Source of the DNA: Bog-756 sp963841885
Lineage (GTDB): Bacteria; Actinomycetota; Acidimicrobiia; Acidimicrobiales; RAAP-2
Assembly (NCBI GenBank): GCA_963841885.1
Contig: CAWJEK010000002.1
Coordinates: 186,001-250,000 of the forward strand
DNA: 64,000 nucleotides
Reading direction: 5' to 3'
The first letter of the stretch is position 1; each line of letters starts with the position of its first letter. The notes under the pieces were generated by a model, which did not search any database, had not been told where the DNA came from, and worked only from the letters and a program-made list of their open reading frames with translations. Of the stretch, positions 50,231-59,400 are shown in pieces. Both the position numbers and the translations under genes were made by a program.

Positions 50231-50315
50231 TGCGGGTACCGTACAGATTCCATGACGAGTGAGGACGCAGCCGGGGCCGCCCCGCCCGGCCCGGCGGCGC
50301 CGGTCGGAGGCATCG

Positions 50316-51753
50316 GTGGTTGACGCCCCGCCGGGAGCCGCCCGGGCCCGGATGGCGTGGGAGTGGCTGCGGTCCCTGTCGGCCGATCAACGCGACGCCC
50401 TGCTCTACGGCATGTCGGCCGTCTTCGCCGGGATCACCGCGGTCGCCATGAGTATCCCGCTCTACCGCGAGTGGGGCCGGCTCGCCGTCGGACCCTACGT
50501 GGTGGGCACGGTGTGGATGCTGGTGGTGGCCCGTCGCCGGGCCCGGGCCAACCGGGAGGCCGGGCGGCTGGTGAACGGTCGACCGTGGAAGGCCGCCCGT
50601 CTGTGCCGCGTTCCTCGTGGTGCTGCTGGGGGCGACGGTCGTCCCCCTGGCCCTCGAGGTCACCTGGGCGGCCGAGGGCAACGCCGCCCTCCACGTCCAG
50701 CCCGAGGTGCTGGTGGTGGAGCGTGCCGGAGTCCGGGCCGCCCACGGCGAGGACCCGTACCGGGTGGTCGACCGCGACGGACGCATCCTGATCCGCCAGC
50801 GGGCCGTCCCGGTCTACGAGCTCTACTACCCGTACCTGCCGGGCATGGTGGTGTTCGGTTTCTCGAGCGGGAGCAAGGTCGAGGCCCGGCTCACCGACGC
50901 CCGTATCCAGTTCCTGCTCTTCACGGTGGTGGTGGCGGTGATGGCCCTGACCCGGATGCGACCGCGCACCGACGCCCGCAACCGGGCCTTCATGGCCCTC
51001 ACCGCCCTACCCACCGCCGCGCTGCCGCTGGCCACGGGGGGCGACGACATGCCGGTGGCGGCCCTGATGCTGCTCGGCCTGGTCGCCCTCCAGCGACGAC
51101 GACCGGTGCTGGCCGGTCTCGCCCTCGGGGCCGCCAGCACCCTCAAGTTCACCTCGTGGCCCCTCGTGCTGTTGGCCCTGTTCGCGGTCAGCGACCTACG
51201 CCGCCGCCCGGCCTGGGGGCGGTACTCGCTGGCCGTGGCGGCGCTGGTCATCCCGGTGGTGTTCCCGGTCGCCCTCCACAACCCGTCCGCCTTCATCGAC
51301 AACGTCGTCCGGTTCCCGCTCGGCCTGGCCGGGGTGGCCTCGCCGGCGGCCAGCCCCCTGCCCGGCCACATCCTCGTCGCCCTGCTGCCCGGCATCCACC
51401 GCGCCTATGTGGTCACCGTGGGGGTGGTGGGCCTGGCCGTGCTCGGGCGCTACCTCTACCGCCACCCGCCCCGGGACGCCGCCGCCGTGGCCCGGGTGAC
51501 CGGCTGGGTCATGCTCATCGCCATCCTGCTGGCACCGGCCACGCGGGTCGGCTACCTGCTCTACCCGATCAACCTGTTCCTGTGGGCGTGGATGTTCCGC
51601 CGGTCCGAGGACCCGGCCGATGCCGCCGAGGGGCCCTCGGGGTACGGCTCCGACGAGGATCAGTTGCCGTCCGGGGTCTCGAACACCTCGATCGAGTACG
51701 AGGTGGAGCCGGTGGCGGTGGTGGGGGAGGCGACCACGCCGATCTCCCAGTAG
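50316..51753 (+). CDS. GT87-like integral membrane glycosyltransferase (one apparent frameshift)
   Basis: The product is a multi-helix membrane protein with ~9-10 hydrophobic segments. It carries a HGEDPYRVVDRD loop and a VYELYYPYLPGMV segment typical of polyprenol-phosphate-mannose-dependent mannosyltransferases (GT87/DUF2029). The first ~90 residues and the rest are in different frames. One extra base near 50605 (CGTCTGTGCC) accounts for this; corrected length is 478 residues. GTG 50316 follows GGAGG at 50305. The last ~31 codons are antisense to the next gene. Sugar and acceptor are unknown. Confidence 0.7.
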
Positions 51754-52292
51754 AAGCCGTCGCTGCTGCCCTTCTTGGCCAGCAGCTCCGTGGACCCGGC
51801 GACGCCCTGGGGGGCGTCGCCCTGGTAGATGACGTTCCAGCCGTGCGACTCCGAGAAGAGGCGGTAGGCCTCGATGACCTGGCTCTGGGCCAGTGCCGAG
51901 GTCTGCAGGTCCACGGTCCGGTCGAACTGCGTCGTGCCCTGGTCGCCGTCCACGGTGCCGACGATCGTCGAGGTCGTCAGCACCCCGAGGTTCGCCAGGA
52001 TGTCGGACGGCGGCTGCCCGCTGGCCACGATGGACCGGAGCCGGGTGGTGCCGGGGGAGAAGGTGACGTGGGTGCCGTCGGACAGGGTGACGGCGGCCAC
52101 CCGGGCCGCGGGTGTCGGCCCGGTGGTCGTGAGGGCGGCGGCCAACGTGCCCCCGAGCAGGATGACCACGGCCAGTCCGAGCACGATGAGGGCCGGACCG
52201 CGCACCGACATGGGCTCGAAACGGGGGACGGGGGGGACGTCGTCGCCGCGGCCGCCCGAGTCGTCGGTCCTCGGCTGCGACGTCGTGACCAT
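51660..52292 (-). CDS. Single-pass membrane protein of unknown function
   Basis: The 210-residue product has a cytoplasmic N terminus (~30 residues), one membrane helix (ALIVLGLAVVILLGGTLAAAL) and an external domain of ~150 residues with alternating strands. I do not recognise the family. Its end overlaps the convergent GT87-like gene by 94 nt. ATG 52292 is a simple choice; GTG 52289 would serve as well. Confidence 0.65.
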   Translation of the reverse strand: MVTTSQPRTDDSGGRGDDVPPVPRFEPMSVRGPALIVLGLAVVILLGGTLAAALTTTGPTPAARVAAVTLSDGTHVTFSPGTTRLRSIVASGQPPSDILANLGVLTTSTIVGTVDGDQGTTQFDRTVDLQTSALAQSQVIEAYRLFSESHGWNVIYQGDAPQGVAGSTELLAKKGSSDGFYWEIGVVASPTTATGSTSYSIEVFETPDGN

Positions 52293-52351
52293 CCCCCCAT
52301 GCTACCTGCGGGGGCGGATCGGGCTCCGGCGGCCCGGCCGCCGGGCCGGGG

Positions 52352-52834
52352 TCACCCGGCCGGGGCGTCCAGGTCACCACCGGGGTCGGACGACCCGGAG
52401 GAGATGGTGGTGGGTCCGGTCTCGGGACGGGGCTGGGGCCCGGGCTGGGGCTGGGGCTCGAGGGCCAACGCCACCCGGAAGGACACCACGGCGGCGCCGG
52501 CGGTGGCGGCCAGGATGGCCCACCGGGACGGCCGCGGCAACCGGCGGAAGGCCGCCACCGTGACGACGGCGTCGACGGCGTCGGCCAGGCCGGCGAGCGC
52601 CACCCACGGGCGCGCCTCGGCGTCGTCGAGGCCGAGCGCCCGCAGGGTGCCGAGGCCGAGGGCCAGGTCGCGGCCACCCATGGCCCGGGCCAGCAGGCGG
52701 GCGGGCGGGGCTCCGGCGGCGTCACCGATCCAGGGTCGGGTCATGAGCGTGGGGGCGACGAGGGCGGTGGCGCCGATGCCGATCCGCCCGAGGGCGACGG
52801 CCTGGGCCAGGCGGCGCGGGATCGGGGAATCCAT
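52352..52834 (-). CDS. Predicted four-helix membrane protein
   Basis: From ATG 52834 the 160-residue protein has hydrophobic segments around GRIGIGATALVAPTLM, AMGGRDLALGLGTLRALGL, ALAGLADAVDAVVTVAAF and WAILAATAGAAVVSFRVAL, then a Pro/Gly tail. The ARLLARAMGGRDLALGLGTL pattern is common in small actinobacterial membrane proteins resembling DUF4267. Function is unknown. Confidence 0.65.
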   Translation of the reverse strand: MDSPIPRRLAQAVALGRIGIGATALVAPTLMTRPWIGDAAGAPPARLLARAMGGRDLALGLGTLRALGLDDAEARPWVALAGLADAVDAVVTVAAFRRLPRPSRWAILAATAGAAVVSFRVALALEPQPQPGPQPRPETGPTTISSGSSDPGGDLDAPAG

Positions 52835-52965
52835 GGCTCGACGGTAGCGGCCGGCCGGCGGCGACCGGACGGCCGAGCCCACTGTCTCGGACCGGCCCAG
52901 GTTCAGGCCGGAAGTGACGCAGAGTGGTGGTCCGAGCACTACTCGGGAAAACTGTTCACGATCTG

Positions 52966-52994
52966 TTTACATTGTGGGCCCTATCCCTCACAAT
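52966..52994 (+). promoter_or_regulatory. Orphan promoter candidate with overlapping dyad
   Basis: TTTACA (52966-52971), 17 nt, CACAAT (52989-52994): five of six and four of six matches to sigma-70 consensus. The inverted repeat CATTGTG (52970-52976) / CACAATG (52989-52995) overlaps both elements and could be an operator. The local sequence is AT-rich for this genome. No gene starts downstream on this strand. Confidence 0.4.
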
Positions 52995-53087
52995 GCGACG
53001 GTCGATGACGAACTGATCGTCATCCGGGGGAGGGCGTTCCGGTCCAGTGGACCGATCCGCACCGCAGTATGGGGGATTCCGGGGGGA

Positions 53088-53121
53088 CACAGAGGCCGGG
53101 CCGTGAGGCCCGGCCTCTGTG
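53088..53121 (-). terminator. Terminator hairpin after thiD
   Basis: A perfect 15-bp stem with a 4-nt loop (CACAGAGGCCGGGCC, GTGA, GGCCCGGCCTCTGTG) lies 42 nt beyond the thiD stop. It lacks a T tract on either side. Its symmetry means it could also end a rightward transcript from 52995. Confidence 0.65.
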
Positions 53122-53162
53122 ATTCCCGGGATTCCGCCCTGGTCAGGAGCGTGTCGGATCGC

Positions 53163-54002
53163 TCACCGGGACCACCCGAACGGGTCGAGCGGGCCGTGGC
53201 CGCGCCCCAGGTCCCAGGTCGCCGCCCCGCGTAGGGCGGCGTGGACGAACGCCTTGGCCCGGGCCACGGCGGTGGGCACGTCGCACCCGGTCGCCAACCC
53301 GGCGGCGATGGCGGAGGCCAGGCTGCACCCGGTGCCGTGATTGTTGCGGGTGACGACCCGGGCCTCGTCGAGGATGACGGCGTCCGTGCCGTCGAACAGG
53401 ACGTCGGCCACCCGGTCGGGGGCCGCCCCGCCGTCCGCCCCGTGGACGCCGGGCAGGTGACCTCCCTTCACCAGCACCCAGGTGGGCCCGAGCCGGTGGA
53501 TCCGGGTGGCGAGGTCGACCATCGTGTCGACGTCGGCGCCCTCCACGGGCTCCACACCGGCCAGGATGGCGGCCTCCAGGAGGTTGGGGGTGACCACCAA
53601 CGCCCGGGGCACGAGGGCGTCGCGGTAGACGGCGACGGCGTCGTCGTCGAGGAGCCGGCGACCGGTGGAGGCCACCATCACCGGATCGACGACGAGATCG
53701 GGGAGGCGGCCCTCGGCGGCCCGGTCGGCGACCAGGCGGACGGTGGCGGTGGTGGCCAGCATGCCGGTCTTGACGGCGACGACGTCGAAGTCGTCCAGGA
53801 CGGCCGCCAGCTGGGCGTCGACCACCGCCGTCGGGATCGGGTGGACGGCCGTCACCTCGGCGCTGTTCTGGGCCGTGACGGCGGTCACCACGGTGGTGGC
53901 GAACACGCCCAGGGCGCTCATGGCCTTGAGGTCGGCCTGGATGCCGGCACCGGCACCGGAGTCCGAGCCGGCGATGGACAGGGCGACCGGGGGTGTGGTC
54001 AC
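53163..54002 (-). CDS. thiD: Hydroxymethylpyrimidine/phosphomethylpyrimidine kinase
   Basis: ThiD phosphorylates HMP and HMP-P for thiamine synthesis. Ribokinase-family landmarks are LSIAGSDSGAGAGIQADLKA, VVDPVMVASTGRRLL, WVLVKGGH and NNHGTGCSLASAIAAGL with the catalytic Asp region replaced by the usual GTGCS anion hole. Length is 279 residues. The GTG start overlaps the thiG stop. Confidence 0.94.
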   Translation of the reverse strand: MTTPPVALSIAGSDSGAGAGIQADLKAMSALGVFATTVVTAVTAQNSAEVTAVHPIPTAVVDAQLAAVLDDFDVVAVKTGMLATTATVRLVADRAAEGRLPDLVVDPVMVASTGRRLLDDDAVAVYRDALVPRALVVTPNLLEAAILAGVEPVEGADVDTMVDLATRIHRLGPTWVLVKGGHLPGVHGADGGAAPDRVADVLFDGTDAVILDEARVVTRNNHGTGCSLASAIAAGLATGCDVPTAVARAKAFVHAALRGAATWDLGRGHGPLDPFGWSR

Positions 54003-54808
54003 GCCCGGGGTCCCGCCCGCCCGACCGACGCCACCCGGCCGTCGAAGGACGAGGACGCCTCCGCCACGTACCGTCGGCTGATCCGTCCGGCCAACCGGGC
54101 CGCCCGGCCGGCGCCGACCGCGTCGCGCATGGCGGCGGCCATGCGGGCCGGGTCCTCGGCCCGGGTCACGGCCGAGGCCACCAGCACGGCACTGCAGCCG
54201 AGCTCCATGGCCAGGCACGCGTCGGAGGCCGTGCCGATGCCGGCGTCGAGCACCACCGGCACGCCGGACTGCTCGACGATGAGCTCGATGTTGTGCGGAT
54301 TACGGATGCCGAGCCCGCTGCCGATCGGGGCGCCGAGCGGCATCACCGCGGCGCAGCCGACCCCTTCGAGCCGGCGGGCCACCACCGGATCGTCGCCGCA
54401 GTAGGGGAGGACGACGAAGCCGTCGTCGACCAGCTGCTCGGCCGCGTCGACGAGTTCCAGGGGGTCGGGCAGCAGCGTCCGGTCGTCGCCGATCACCTCG
54501 AGCTTGATCCAGTCGGTGGCGAACGCCTCACGGGCCAGGCGGGCGGTCAGGACGGCGTCGGCCGCCGTGAAGCAGCCCGCGGTGTTGGGCAGGATGCGCA
54601 CACCCAGGCCGTCCAGGAGGTCGACGAGGGAATGGCGGACGGCCGGATCGACCCGACGCACGGCGACCGTGGCCAGGGCGGTGCCGGAGGCGGCGAGGGC
54701 GGCGGCCAGCGATTCGGGGCTGGTCATCCCACCGGTGCCGAGCAGCAGGCGGGACGCCACCTCGGTGCCGGCGATCACGAACGGATCGGGAGGGGTCGGC
54801 GAGGTCAT
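53999..54808 (-). CDS. thiG: Thiazole synthase
   Basis: ThiG forms the thiazole phosphate ring from deoxyxylulose phosphate, dehydroglycine and ThiS thiocarboxylate. The Schiff-base Lys102 lies in ATDWIKLEVIGD. PNTAGCFTAADAV, VMPLGAPIGSGLGI and VPVVLDAGIGTASDACLAME are family blocks. Length is 269 residues, usual size. It sits between thiS and thiD. Confidence 0.95.
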   Translation of the reverse strand: MTSPTPPDPFVIAGTEVASRLLLGTGGMTSPESLAAALAASGTALATVAVRRVDPAVRHSLVDLLDGLGVRILPNTAGCFTAADAVLTARLAREAFATDWIKLEVIGDDRTLLPDPLELVDAAEQLVDDGFVVLPYCGDDPVVARRLEGVGCAAVMPLGAPIGSGLGIRNPHNIELIVEQSGVPVVLDAGIGTASDACLAMELGCSAVLVASAVTRAEDPARMAAAMRDAVGAGRAARLAGRISRRYVAEASSSFDGRVASVGRAGPRA

Positions 54809-54839
54809 CGCCCGCCACGGTACCCGTGCCCGGCGCCGC

Positions 54840-55043
54840 TCAGCCCCCGGCCGCCGCGGTGACGATCTCGACGGCGTCGCCGGTCCCGATGGCGGTCGTC
54901 GCCCAGGCGCTGCGGGGCACCACCTCGGTGTTGATGGCGACGGCTACGCCTTTGGGGGACGGGCACCACGACGCCACCAGGTCGGCCACCGTCGTCCCGG
55001 CCGCCAGGTCGGTGGAGGTGCCGTTGACCGTCACCGAGCTCAC
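54840..55043 (-). CDS. thiS: Sulfur carrier protein ThiS
   Basis: This 67-residue ubiquitin-like protein ends in Ala-Ala-Gly-Gly, the tail that is adenylated and thiocarboxylated to deliver sulfur to ThiG. VTVNGTSTDLAAGTTVADLV and VAVAINTEVVPRSAWATT fit the fold. GTG 55043 overlaps the thiO stop by 4 nt. Confidence 0.93.
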   Translation of the reverse strand: MSSVTVNGTSTDLAAGTTVADLVASWCPSPKGVAVAINTEVVPRSAWATTAIGTGDAVEIVTAAAGG

Positions 55044-56221
55044 CGCGCCACCACCGCCACCGTGAAGCGCTCCGGTCGGAAGGCGTCGAAGGGCCCGGGC
55101 GCCGCCGGGACACCGTCGTCCCGGGCGTCGAGCAGCCGCACGACCTCGGACGCCGTCAGCGGGGCCAGGAGGATGCCGTTGCGGTAGTGACCGGTGGCGA
55201 CCACCAGACCGTCGATGGGGGTGGTGCCGACGATGGGTCCGTTGTCGGGCGAACCGGGCCGGAGCCCCGGGGTCACCTCGACCAGCACGTACTCGTCGAT
55301 GGCGGGGACCACCCGTCGGGCGTCCTCGACCAGGTCGGCCACGCCGCCGAGGGGCACCTCGAGGGCGAAGCCCCGCTCCTCGACAGTGGCGCCCAGGACC
55401 AGCCCGCCGTCGGACCGGGGGACGAGGTAACAGGAGCGTCCGTGGACGAGGGCCCGCACCGTCCGGCGCAGACGGGGGACGCCCTCGGGGGCCCGCAGGC
55501 GGACGGTCACGCCCCGGACGGGCCGGACGGGGGGGCTCCAACCCTCGGGCAGGCCGGCGACCCCGCCCGACCGGCTGCCCGCCGCCAGCACCACCACGTC
55601 CGACCCCCGGTGTCCGCCGTCCTCCAGCTCGACCCCGTCGACCCGTCCTTGCGAGCCGCCCACCCGGGTGACCCGGTCCCGGACCAGGACGACGCCGGCG
55701 GCCCGGCAGGCGGTCTCCAGGGCCACGGCGACGGCCCGGTTGTCGACCTGGTGGTCGCCGGGCAGGTCGACACCGCCGCTGACACCCGGGGCCAGGAGGG
55801 GTTCGGCGTCGCGGCAGGCCCGGGCGCCGAGGCGGACCGCCGGCAGGCCCATCTCCCGGTGGAAGGCCAGCACGCGGTCGGTCGCCTCCCGGTCCGAGGG
55901 TCCGCCGGCCACCACCAGGGTCCCGTCGTCCCGGTAGTGGACGGGGAGGCCGGCGGCGGCCTCGAGATCGCGGGCGAAGCCCGGCCACGCCCGGGAGGCG
56001 GCCAGGTTGAGGAGGGCGAGGTCCTGCTCGCCGAAGGCCGCCTCGGCGACCGGTGCCAGCATGCCGGCGGCCGCCCAGGTGGCGCCGCGGCCGGGCTCGG
56101 GGTCGACGACGGCCACCGAGCGGCCCGACGCCGCCGCCGACCAGGCCACCGACAGTCCGATCACCCCGCCGCCGACCACGACCACGTCGAGGCGGCCGTC
56201 GGGCGTCACCGTGCGCCCCAC
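55040..56221 (-). CDS. thiO: Glycine oxidase ThiO
   Basis: ThiO is the FAD enzyme that oxidises glycine to dehydroglycine for ThiG. The dinucleotide motif is VVVVGGGVIGLSVAWSAAAS. The C-terminal block is LRPGSPDNGPIVGTTPIDGL, then VVATGHYRNGILLAPLTA. Length is 393 residues from GTG 56221; GTG 56209 is possible. The order thiO-S-G matches mycobacteria, but thiE is not adjacent. I saw no TPP riboswitch in the 189 nt before it. Confidence 0.92.
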   Translation of the reverse strand: MGRTVTPDGRLDVVVVGGGVIGLSVAWSAAASGRSVAVVDPEPGRGATWAAAGMLAPVAEAAFGEQDLALLNLAASRAWPGFARDLEAAAGLPVHYRDDGTLVVAGGPSDREATDRVLAFHREMGLPAVRLGARACRDAEPLLAPGVSGGVDLPGDHQVDNRAVAVALETACRAAGVVLVRDRVTRVGGSQGRVDGVELEDGGHRGSDVVVLAAGSRSGGVAGLPEGWSPPVRPVRGVTVRLRAPEGVPRLRRTVRALVHGRSCYLVPRSDGGLVLGATVEERGFALEVPLGGVADLVEDARRVVPAIDEYVLVEVTPGLRPGSPDNGPIVGTTPIDGLVVATGHYRNGILLAPLTASEVVRLLDARDDGVPAAPGPFDAFRPERFTVAVVAR

Positions 56222-56410
56222 CGGGGGCCGGGGCTGGTCATGGCGTCATGCTACGGCTCCCGTCCGGGGGTCGGGACCACCGGGAATGCCGGGTACCCCG
56301 AGCTCACGGAGGCTGGAGGACCCCTCCGGTGACCGTGTAAGGTTGTCGGACCACGCAAGGGCCAGCGCCGTCCCGCGCGGGGAGATCCACTTCTCTTCTG
56401 GAGCGACCCG

Positions 56411-59400
56411 ATGACGACCGGAGCACCCACAGCCGATGGCGCGACGACGCCCGACCGTGTCCCCGTGACCCTGCACCCCCGGCGGACGACGACACCCCAG
56501 GCTCCGACCTCCGGGCTCTACGACCCGCGTTTCGAGCACGACGCCTGCGGGGTGGCCCTGGTGGCCGACCTCGAGGGACGGCCGTCCCACCGGTTGGTCG
56601 CTGCAGGCGGTCAACGCGCTCGAGCACCTGGCCCACCGCGGTGCCACCGGGAGCGAGGAGGATTCGGGCGACGGGGCCGGCATCCTGATCCAGGTCCCCG
56701 ACGACTTCTACCGGGCCGTCGTCGACTTCCCCCTGCCCGCCCGGGGCCATTACGCCACCGGCATCGCCTTCCTGTCGGCCGACGAGTCGGCGGCGGCCAA
56801 GGCCCGGGAGGAGATCGGCCGGATCGTGACCGAGGAGGGTCTCGAGGTGGTCGGGTGGCGTCAGCTCCCCGTCGACCCGTCCGCGCTCGGTTCCATCGCC
56901 GAGTCGGCCCGGCCGTCGATGCACCAGCTCTTCGTGGCTCCGTCACCCGGCGTCGGGCTGGGACCGGGCGAGCCGGCCCTGGCGCTCGACCGGCGGGCCT
57001 TCGTGGTGCGCAAGCGGGCCGAGCACGAGGTGGAGACCTGCTACTTCGCCTCGCTGTCGGCCCGGACGGTCACCTACAAGGGGATGCTCACGTCCCACCA
57101 GCTGGCCGAGTTCTACCCCGACCTCAACGACGAGCGGCTGGCCAGCGGGCTGGCCCTCGTCCACTCGCGGTTCTCGACCAACACGTTCCCCTCGTGGCCC
57201 CTGGCCCACCCCTACCGGTACATGGCCCACAACGGCGAGATCAACACGCTGGCCGGCAACCGCAACTGGATGCGGGCCCGCGAGGCGCCTGTGCGCCACG
57301 GACCTCATCCCGGGGCTCGACCGGGCCTTCCCCGTGGTGACCCCCGGCGCCAGCGACTCGGCCTCGTTCGACGAGGTGCTGGAGCTGCTCCACCTCGGGC
57401 GGTCGGCCCATCCACCACGCCGTGCTCATGATGATCCCCGAGGCGTGGGAGAACCACCGCACCATGGACGCCGGCCCGGCGGGCCTTCTACCGCTTCCAC
57501 GCCTCGCTCATGGAGCCGTGGGACGGGCCGGCCGCGGTGGCCTTCACCGACGGGACGGTGATCGGCGCCGTCCTCGACCGCAACGGCCTGCGTCCGGCCC
57601 GCTACTGGGTGACCGACGAGGGCCTCGTGGTCCTGGCCAGCGAGGTGGGCGTGCTGGACGTGCCGCCCGCCCGGGTGGTCCGCAAGGGGCGCCTGCAGCC
57701 GGGCCGGATGTTCCTGGTCGACACCGAGGCCGGCCGGATCGTCGACGACGACGAGATCAAGGACGACGCTGGCCGCCGAGCACCCCTACGCCACTGGCTG
57801 GAGCAGGGCCAGATCGACCTCGACGACCTCCCGCCGCGGACCATGCTCACCCCCCAGCACGCCTCGGTGGTCGGCCGCCAGCGTCTGTTCGGCTACACCA
57901 ACGAGGAACTCCGGCTGATCGTCGCCCCGATGGCGAGGACCGGGGCCGAGCCGATCGGGTCGATGGGCTCGGACACGGCCATCGCCGTGCTGTCGGAACG
58001 GTCACGGCTGCTCTACGACTACTTCACCCAGCTGTTCGCCCAGGTGACGAACCCACCGCTCGACGCCATCCGCGAGGAGCTGGTCACCTCGCTGCAGTCG
58101 ACGCTCGGGCCCGAGTCGAACCTCCTCGAGCCGTCGGCGGAGTCCTGTCGCCAGATCATCCTGCCGTGGCCCGTCATCGACAACGACGACCTGGCCAAGC
58201 TGCTCTACGTCAACGAGGACGGCACCACGCCCGGGCTTCCGGGCCTTCGCCATCGACGGTCTGTTCGAGGTGGCCGGGGGCGGCGACGCGCTGCGCGCCG
58301 CCATCGAGGACGTGCGGGCCCAGGTCGGGGCGGCCATCGAGGAGGGGGCCGACGTCATCGTGCTGTCGGACCGGAACTCGACGTCCACGTTGGCGCCCAT
58401 CCCGTCCCTCCTGCTGGTCTCGGCCGTCCACCACCACCTGGTGCGCACCAAGGCCCGGACCCGGGTCGGGCTGGTGGTCGAGTCGGGCGACGCCCGCGAG
58501 GTCCACCACATGGCCCTGCTGAAGGGGTTCGGGGCGGCGGCCATCAATCCCTATCTGGCCTTCGAGAGCATCGACGACATGATCGCCTCGGGGCTGCTCA
58601 CCGGGGTGACCCCCCGCCAGGCCCAGCGGAACTACATCAAGGCCGCCTCCAAGGGCATCGTGAAGGTGATGTCCAAGATGGGCATCTCGACCGTCGCCTC
58701 CTACACCGGGGCCCAGGTCTTCGAAGCCGTCGGGACTGGCTCCCGAAGTGGTCGAGGAGTACTTCCCGGGCACGGTGTCGCGGATCGGAGGGGTGGGGCT
58801 CGACGTCCTGGCCGGTGAGGTGGCCCGGCGGCACGAGCTGTCCCATCTCGCCCGCCCGACCGAGCGGGCCCACCGCGAGCGCGAGGTCGGCGGCGAGTAC
58901 CAGTGGCGACGCGAGGGCGAGATCCACCTCTTCAACCCGCGCACCGTCTACAAGCTCCAGCACGCCACCCGGGCCAAGCGCTACGACGTCTACAAGGAGT
59001 ACACCCGGGCCGTCGACGACCAGTCCTCGGCGCTCGCCACGCTGCGGGGGATGATGACGCTCCGCACGGGCCAGCTCCCGCCCGTGCCACTGGAGGAGGT
59101 CGAGCCGGTCTCGGCCATCGTCTCCCGTTTCTCGACCGGCGCCATGTCCTACGGCTCCATCTCCGCCGAGGCGCACGAGACCCTGGCGATCGCCATGAAC
59201 CGGCTGGGGGGCAAGTCCAACACCGGCGAGGGCGGCGAGGACCCGGACCGCTTCACCCCCGACGCCGACGGCTCGTTGCGGCGCAGCGCCATCAAGCAGG
59301 TCGCCTCCGGCCGTTTCGGGGTCACGTCGGAGTACCTGGTCAACGCCGACGACATCCAGATCAAGATCGCCCAGGGGGCCAAGCCCGGCGAAGGTGGCCA

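Larger units (their letters stand above)
52835..53162 (+). other. Intergenic region with promoter, dyad and hairpins; possible small RNA
   Basis: No convincing coding frame lies in this 328-nt gap. It holds a plus-strand promoter candidate (52966-52994), a GATGACGA/TCGTCATC hairpin (~53004-53024), a CGGTCC-AGT-GGACCG hairpin near 53040 and a perfect 15-bp hairpin at 53088-53121. Both flanking genes point left, so a rightward transcript from here serves neither. It could be a small RNA of about 120 nt. The large hairpin may simply terminate the thi operon. Confidence 0.4.

Noticed and set aside
52995..53125. Actinobacterial 6C RNA
   Set aside because: C runs occur only on the minus strand and are not in hairpin loops, so the defining feature is absent.
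56222..56410. TPP riboswitch upstream of thiO
   Set aside because: A GGGGTACCC segment is present on the minus strand, but CTGAGA and the ACCC/GAACCTGAT blocks are missing.
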